DNA from: a virus
Reading direction: 5' to 3' (one strand)
DNA: 34,401 nucleotides
IMG/VR virus record: IMGVR_UViG_3300021962_000347
Coordinates: 1-34,401 of that record
In this document: one piece after another, positions 30,232 to 34,401 of the stretch
How positions within the stretch are numbered: position 1 is the first letter of the stretch
Layout of the letters: every line of letters begins with the position of its first letter
Position numbers and translations under genes: made by a program
Notes under the pieces: model-generated
What the model was told of the DNA's origin: nothing
What the model saw: the letters and a program-made list of their open reading frames with translations, nothing else
Databases searched by the model: none

Positions 30232-31113
30232 TTATTCAATTAAACACGACTCAACTTTATCTTCAAACCAATAATAATCCATATACACAGGTTCCGAATC
30301 TCTTTTATAAAAATAATTATTATCATAAACAAAACCAGAGTCCTCTGGCCAAATTTTTGACCTTACTTTGGTTTTTACTGGAATCTGATATACATGACTT
30401 TTAATAATTTGTCTTTCAAGCGTTTCGTCGAATATATGGTACGACGAATATTTAGATTTGTCAATATGTAATTCTGCACTTCTTCTCAATTCATATATTA
30501 TTTGTTTGCTATATGATGTAAAAGGTAAAACATTTTCTGTGCCATCATATAGTCCTGCTGTGTATAGAGCGCGTAAATTAGTTCTGTAAGTAAACTTGCC
30601 TCTTTTTAACGCTCTAGGTATAATAGATGGCATTATATCTCCTGTGTAAATCAGTATAGATTCTTTTGGCATATTTTCTAAGATAATTAAATGATAAAAA
30701 GTTTGCCAATAATCTAAAATAGGAAAATTGTTTTTTTCAGTTATAAGGTCACGATATTTTTTTAACTCTTCAATTGTCAATTTAATAGGTAGATATTTTT
30801 TATTAGCTTCTTTACAAATTTTAGTAAGGTCTTTTGTTTCATCTACCGTCCAAGGACATACAATAGATGCAGCCGTGAAATCAACATTATTATCACAGAG
30901 GGATTTAAATACAAAAGCACTATCCATGCCTCCACTGTGAGCCATGTATATATTTTTATATTTGCTTTTAATTTCTTCACATGCAACAGACACGGCTTCT
31001 TTTAAAGAAGATTTTTTAAAAGAACCTCCATCTTTCATAGTACATGTTATGCTGTTGAGATTATATCTCAAATCTCTTATATTGGTGGTAAACCAATCAT
31101 CATGGACTATCAT
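30232..31113 (-). CDS. PP-loop ATPase, asparagine synthase-like
   Basis: A 293-residue member of the N-type ATP pyrophosphatase (PP-loop) superfamily, which adenylates a substrate before amide or thio transfer. The PP-loop SGGMDSAFVF lies at 60-69 in AHSGGMDS. Downstream LIYTGDIMPSIIPRALKRGKFTYRTNLRALYTAGLYDG is not a family I can name. It has no visible glutaminase domain, so it is not a full asparagine synthase. The start ATG overlaps the stop of the QueC-like gene as ATGA, implying coupling and a joint role. The substrate is unknown. Nucleotide modification, sugar amidation and peptide ligation are open possibilities. Confidence 0.78.
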   Translation of the reverse strand: MIVHDDWFTTNIRDLRYNLNSITCTMKDGGSFKKSSLKEAVSVACEEIKSKYKNIYMAHSGGMDSAFVFKSLCDNNVDFTAASIVCPWTVDETKDLTKICKEANKKYLPIKLTIEELKKYRDLITEKNNFPILDYWQTFYHLIILENMPKESILIYTGDIMPSIIPRALKRGKFTYRTNLRALYTAGLYDGTENVLPFTSYSKQIIYELRRSAELHIDKSKYSSYHIFDETLERQIIKSHVYQIPVKTKVRSKIWPEDSGFVYDNNYFYKRDSEPVYMDYYWFEDKVESCLIE

Positions 31114-31904
31114 AAATCAAACTCAAACATTTCATTGCATGTGAAATAATCTGTGGTCCGATTTTTGTCCGGAGGCACAACCAAATGTCTAAATGCTCTA
31201 GTTCTATTATTGGCATTCCAGGGGTCATTATCATTAATGTTTAAATATTTGCCGAATCTTCCTGCTTTTTGTATAAGATCGTCAATTTCTTCTGCTGTTT
31301 TGCCGGCCTTCTTAAGTAGATAATACAAATATCTGACCTTACATTTCATACATTGGCCGCATCGATTGCAGCCAGATGATGTAAGGCTTCTTAATTCTTT
31401 GGGCATACTTTCATATGTTTCCCACCTGCCCATTGGTTTAGTATCTCTATTCATAAATGGCCAATAGATGGGACAGTTGATAGTCTGTGAAATGACTCGG
31501 TGTATAAGACCTCTACGTCCTAAAAATTTATTATCGTCAACTTTATAAAAGTTTTCTATTGGTTCATTAGTATTAAAAAACCAATTTGACGGAGCAAAAT
31601 TATAAGTGTTGTAACCAAGATAAAGAGTATCAACCTTAAATTTATTAGCTAACAAAGCCTCATTATAATGAAGATTCACCATAGTATTTTCGTGCAATAC
31701 TTCTTCTGTATCTGAAAAATTATAATCAAAATCTCTTACGTTCTTTTTTAACCATCCACATGTTTGAGGATACATTTCTAAATCTTCGCCGTTGGTATCT
31801 AAACGAACAATTCTAGAAACAACTTCATGTTCTGTGTTTTTTAAAACATGGTATAAAAGGGCGGTACTATCAGTACTACTAGACGCCGGCACAAAAACTT
31901 TCAT
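31110..31904 (-). CDS. QueC-like PP-loop protein with degenerate loop
   Basis: A 264-residue protein starting MKVFVPASSSTDSTALLYHV. The position of the SGGxDS loop is filled by SSSTDS (8-13), so two glycines are replaced. C179, C182, C185 and C188 form a CxxCxxCxxC zinc-type cluster in SSGCNRCGQCMKCKVRYL, matching the layout of the C-terminal metal site of QueC, the preQ0 synthase. It is shorter on one side and lacks the rest of the known QueC signature, so it may do a different reaction or be an inactive partner of the neighbouring PP-loop enzyme. AAGGTGAGTAA precedes the ATG. Confidence 0.75.
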   Translation of the reverse strand: MKVFVPASSSTDSTALLYHVLKNTEHEVVSRIVRLDTNGEDLEMYPQTCGWLKKNVRDFDYNFSDTEEVLHENTMVNLHYNEALLANKFKVDTLYLGYNTYNFAPSNWFFNTNEPIENFYKVDDNKFLGRRGLIHRVISQTINCPIYWPFMNRDTKPMGRWETYESMPKELRSLTSSGCNRCGQCMKCKVRYLYYLLKKAGKTAEEIDDLIQKAGRFGKYLNINDNDPWNANNRTRAFRHLVVPPDKNRTTDYFTCNEMFEFDL

Positions 31905-31939
31905 TTACTCACCTTTCATCATTTTAATTATTAAATTTT

Positions 31940-32302
31940 TTACTCCACAACCTCTTCAGCTGCGGCAACTGCTGCATCAATTAATGCTTGTGCTTCAGCT
32001 GCAAGTCGTTCTTCTTCTGCAATCCTAGCAGCTTCTGCTGCAGCTGCTGCGGCCGCTGCTGCTTCAATTTCTGCAAGTTTTGTGTTATATCTTTCTACAC
32101 AAGTAGCTGCCCATGCTGGTAATTCTGATATAATTTCGTTTTGACTGCCATCATTAAATTCTATTTCGCCTGCGGCAGAATCATTCCAATTCCACTGTAA
32201 GGCATGTATGTTTTCAGGTACGCCGGTCATGTCTATTCCTTGGACCCAAACATTACCAACATAAACTGTTTCATCTATTGGAATAACTGTAACTCTTGCC
32301 AT
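31940..32302 (-). CDS. Fibre-associated protein with Ala-rich helix, 120 residues
   Basis: The N-terminal half (MARVTVIPIDETVYVGNVWV, then IDMTGVPENIHALQWNWND and GEIEFNDGSQNEII) resembles small proteins next to fibre genes in marine phages, probably acting in fibre assembly; I recall no named function. The C-terminal half is nearly all Ala, Glu and Leu (EIEAAAAAAAAAEAARIAEE), a long helix likely to be a coiled coil. GAGGATAAAATATA precedes the ATG. It lies 41 bases after the fibre gene at 32344. Confidence 0.72.
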   Translation of the reverse strand: MARVTVIPIDETVYVGNVWVQGIDMTGVPENIHALQWNWNDSAAGEIEFNDGSQNEIISELPAWAATCVERYNTKLAEIEAAAAAAAAAEAARIAEEERLAAEAQALIDAAVAAAEEVVE

Positions 32303-32343
32303 TATATTTTATCCTCTTTTTTGTTGATTTTATATCAAATTAT

Positions 32344-34401
32344 TTAGTTTTTAGTTGCAACAATAACATCAATATAATTAACCGCTAGGTTAAAAGTATG
32401 ACTATGTGAACTACCAGTAAAGGTTGCATTATGATTGTGCGTAGCAATCGTATGAGTATGCGATCCACCACCGCCCGTAGCGCCAGTCGATGCATTATTG
32501 TTTACGCTAATGTTAAGAGCGTTAGATGGTATAGCGCCTTTACCTGCACCACCACCGTAACCACTAGCAGTATTTAAGGTCTGTGTATATGTATGCGTGT
32601 GAGAAGGCATCTGAGACGTACTAATTGTTGTTGCACCAGTGTTTGTATTACCGCCAGTGGCCACAGAAACGTTACCAGCTGCGGTAGCAGAAACGGACCA
32701 ACTCTTAAATGCGTCCGTAAACGAAACACCAGTTGTAAACTGTGATGCGGTGCCAGTAACAACACGGATAGCTGAGTTATTATAGTTTGTTGTGTCTTTT
32801 GTCCATCCTGTTGGTGCAGATGTTTGTCTGAACAACATGGTCGTGCCGGCAGGACAATATGCCCAAGCACCAGTAAATGTTCCAGCCGTTAAAGTGTTTG
32901 TACTTGGATTGTATGTCAGCGAACTATCTTCGTTTAGGCGTTTATAACCAGCAGCTGAGTTGTCTGTGAATACCACATAACGGGTAGCAGCAGTACCTTC
33001 ATCGTCTTCAATATATGGTTCAACAGTAATGTTACCACTACCGTTAAAGTTTACACCGTTGATTGTGCGTGTAGTTTGTAGTATCGTTGCTGTTGCAGCA
33101 TTGCCAGAAGTGTTCTGATTACCACTTGTGTTAACGCCTGGCAAGTTAATGTTTGCTGTACCATCGAATGACACGCCGCCAATCGTTCTAGCGGTTTGAA
33201 GTGCGGTTGCAGTAGAAGCGTTTCCGCTTAAAGCACCAGAGAATGTCGTAGCCGTCGCTGTACCGGTGATTGAAACACCACTTGCTGATGTTGCAAGTTT
33301 AGCAATAGCGTTATGGTATAATGTAACTGCGCCATCTTGATCAGCCCATAAAGCATTTTCTGATGTACTTGTTCTAAGATATATATCGCCGCCAGTACTT
33401 TGAATGTAAAGATCGCCAGTACCTTGTTCTTCAATATAAGAATTTAGTCCATCATGTACGATTTGTAAATCACCAGATGTACCGAATAACGCTGAAATAT
33501 TGTCATTGAATGTTAAATCACCAACATCTTTGATATCTGCAGCATCACTTCTAAGGAAAGATCCAGAAGTTACACCATCAAGTAGGTCAGCGTCTAGTCC
33601 AGAACCTGCACCATCAACTGTTTTAATTAATGTAAGGATTTCAGATGCAGTTTGATCCGCTGTAGCACCAGACTCGATAGTATCAAGTTTTGCACCATCA
33701 GCACTAACATCGCGACCATCAACTGTTTGAGCTCCACTGAAAGTAATGTTGCCAGTCATTGAAGTTAGACCAGCAAATGTAGGCGAAGCAGAAGTTCTTA
33801 AGTCTTGTGGTGTACTAACTGTTAAAATACCATGTGTTGTATTTGATGTAACTGCTGTTGTTACGCCAAAACCACCAAGAACAGCAAGTTCTTTATTAAG
33901 TAATGATATATCCGTTGTACCAGAAGAACCATCAAGTGTCAAGGTTGTATTAACTGTCTGCCAAGATAAATTACCAGAACCATCTGTTTGTAAATATTGA
34001 CTTGCATCGCCATCGTTTGGAGGCAATGTAAAAGTATAATCAGCAGCAAGAGTTGCAGGCGCTTGAATTGCAATGTAGTTAGAACCGCCAGCAGCACCTT
34101 CGTAGAAACGAACATCGCCTTGATTTTCTACAGCTACAAGAGGAGTGTTTACAGCAACTTCTGCATTTACATTTGCTACATGAATTTCATTCCAGACTAA
34201 AGCGGTTGTACCAAGGTCGTATGTATTATTTGCAGAAGGAACGATAGCACTATCAACACGAGCAGTATATGTTACGGTATCTGATGTAGCATTACCTAAA
34301 TCTACATTTCCGTTAAATGTGGCCGTTCCACCAGCAGTAAATGTTGTTGTAACAAGTGTTGCAATTGTTGCATTTGTGGATAATACATTGTTTGCATGAA
34401 C
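32344..34401 (-). CDS. Tail fibre protein with collar-type HxH tip (partial)
   Basis: The frame is open to the right edge, so the N-terminus is outside; a TTG at 34026 lies inside the coding frame and is not the start. Visible residues, about 685, include YDLGTTALVWNEIHV, TLPPNDGDASQYLQTDGSGN (a common fibre element), the DGAGSGLDADLLDG motif and modules such as GDITFNDN. The C-terminal domain starts CPAGTTMLFRQTSAPTGWTK (tail-collar domain) and ends with HxH motifs (HTH, HTH, HNH, HSH) and NYIDVIVATKN. The tip is closely related to that of the long fibre at 20715, sharing one 99-base stretch with two differences. Probably a second receptor-binding fibre. Confidence 0.88.
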   Translation of the reverse strand, partial: VHANNVLSTNATIATLVTTTFTAGGTATFNGNVDLGNATSDTVTYTARVDSAIVPSANNTYDLGTTALVWNEIHVANVNAEVAVNTPLVAVENQGDVRFYEGAAGGSNYIAIQAPATLAADYTFTLPPNDGDASQYLQTDGSGNLSWQTVNTTLTLDGSSGTTDISLLNKELAVLGGFGVTTAVTSNTTHGILTVSTPQDLRTSASPTFAGLTSMTGNITFSGAQTVDGRDVSADGAKLDTIESGATADQTASEILTLIKTVDGAGSGLDADLLDGVTSGSFLRSDAADIKDVGDLTFNDNISALFGTSGDLQIVHDGLNSYIEEQGTGDLYIQSTGGDIYLRTSTSENALWADQDGAVTLYHNAIAKLATSASGVSITGTATATTFSGALSGNASTATALQTARTIGGVSFDGTANINLPGVNTSGNQNTSGNAATATILQTTRTINGVNFNGSGNITVEPYIEDDEGTAATRYVVFTDNSAAGYKRLNEDSSLTYNPSTNTLTAGTFTGAWAYCPAGTTMLFRQTSAPTGWTKDTTNYNNSAIRVVTGTASQFTTGVSFTDAFKSWSVSATAAGNVSVATGGNTNTGATTISTSQMPSHTHTYTQTLNTASGYGGGAGKGAIPSNALNISVNNNASTGATGGGGSHTHTIATHNHNATFTGSSHSHTFNLAVNYIDVIVATKN
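32497..32595 (-). repeat. Fibre-tip block shared with 20895-20993
   Basis: Partner of the block in the long fibre gene at 20895-20993. The two differences are at the GGYGG upstream region and within the TLNTA/TVNTA codons. Confidence 0.85.

Noticed and set aside
34024-34026. TTG as start of the right-edge fibre gene
   Set aside because: The same frame is open to the window edge and codes for normal fibre sequence, including a TLPPNDG element that spans this codon.

Overview
The window is a contiguous piece of a T4-like myovirus genome. It carries the conserved virion-assembly core of T4 superfamily phages, with every supported gene on the minus strand, so transcription runs from high to low coordinates. 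The DNA is AT-rich by eye. The cupin, cytidylyltransferase and IscA/HesB-type auxiliary genes, and the tail-fibre repeat families, are typical of marine T4-like phages such as cyanophages and pelagiphages. The host cannot be read from this window: there is no photosynthesis gene or tRNA to point to one.

Layout in transcription order, right to left. (1) 34401-25592 is a variable tail-fibre and adhesin region. It starts with a fibre gene cut by the window edge and an Ala-rich accessory protein. Next come a QueC-like PP-loop protein, a second PP-loop ATPase, a 2OG-Fe(II) oxygenase-like protein and a Cys-motif protein. A run of small virion-type proteins follows, several sharing an N-terminal module or a C-terminal DGGx(Y/F) ending. 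(2) 25559-20715 is a 1614-residue fibre with an Mtd-like N-terminus, TLTNKTL repeats and an HxH-rich collar-type tip. (3) 20685-15492 holds the neck and packaging genes: gp13, gp14, gp15 (with a repeat extension), gp16, gp17 and a PAAR spike-tip protein. (4) 15417-5590 holds sheath gp18, tube gp19, portal gp20, a gp67-like core protein, a 744-residue core protein, an 89-residue unknown, protease gp21, scaffold gp22 and major capsid gp23, ending in a strong UUCG terminator. (5) 5484-4981 is a second gp19-family gene with its own late promoter. (6) 4943-1 is the recombination and transcription module: UvsY, cupin, cytidylyltransferase, IscA-like, UvsW, a small conserved protein, late sigma factor gp55 and the gp47 nuclease (cut by the left edge).

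Regulation can be partly read. T4-type late promoters (TATAAATA or CATAAATA on the minus strand) sit 20-90 bases before virion genes. The uvsY cluster and gp55 instead have host sigma70-like promoters with 17-base spacers. This fits a scheme where gp55, made early from a host-type promoter, directs late transcription of the virion genes. Six gene junctions are TAATG stop/start overlaps, implying translational coupling. No intergenic stretch reaches 300 bases. I found no tRNA, CRISPR array, insertion sequence or attachment site.

The points most worth a second look are these: the core protein that looks like a polyprotein for gp21 cleavage; the coupled PP-loop pair next to an oxygenase inside the fibre cluster; the shared C-terminal DGGx(Y/F) motif; and evidence of sequence exchange between fibre tips.
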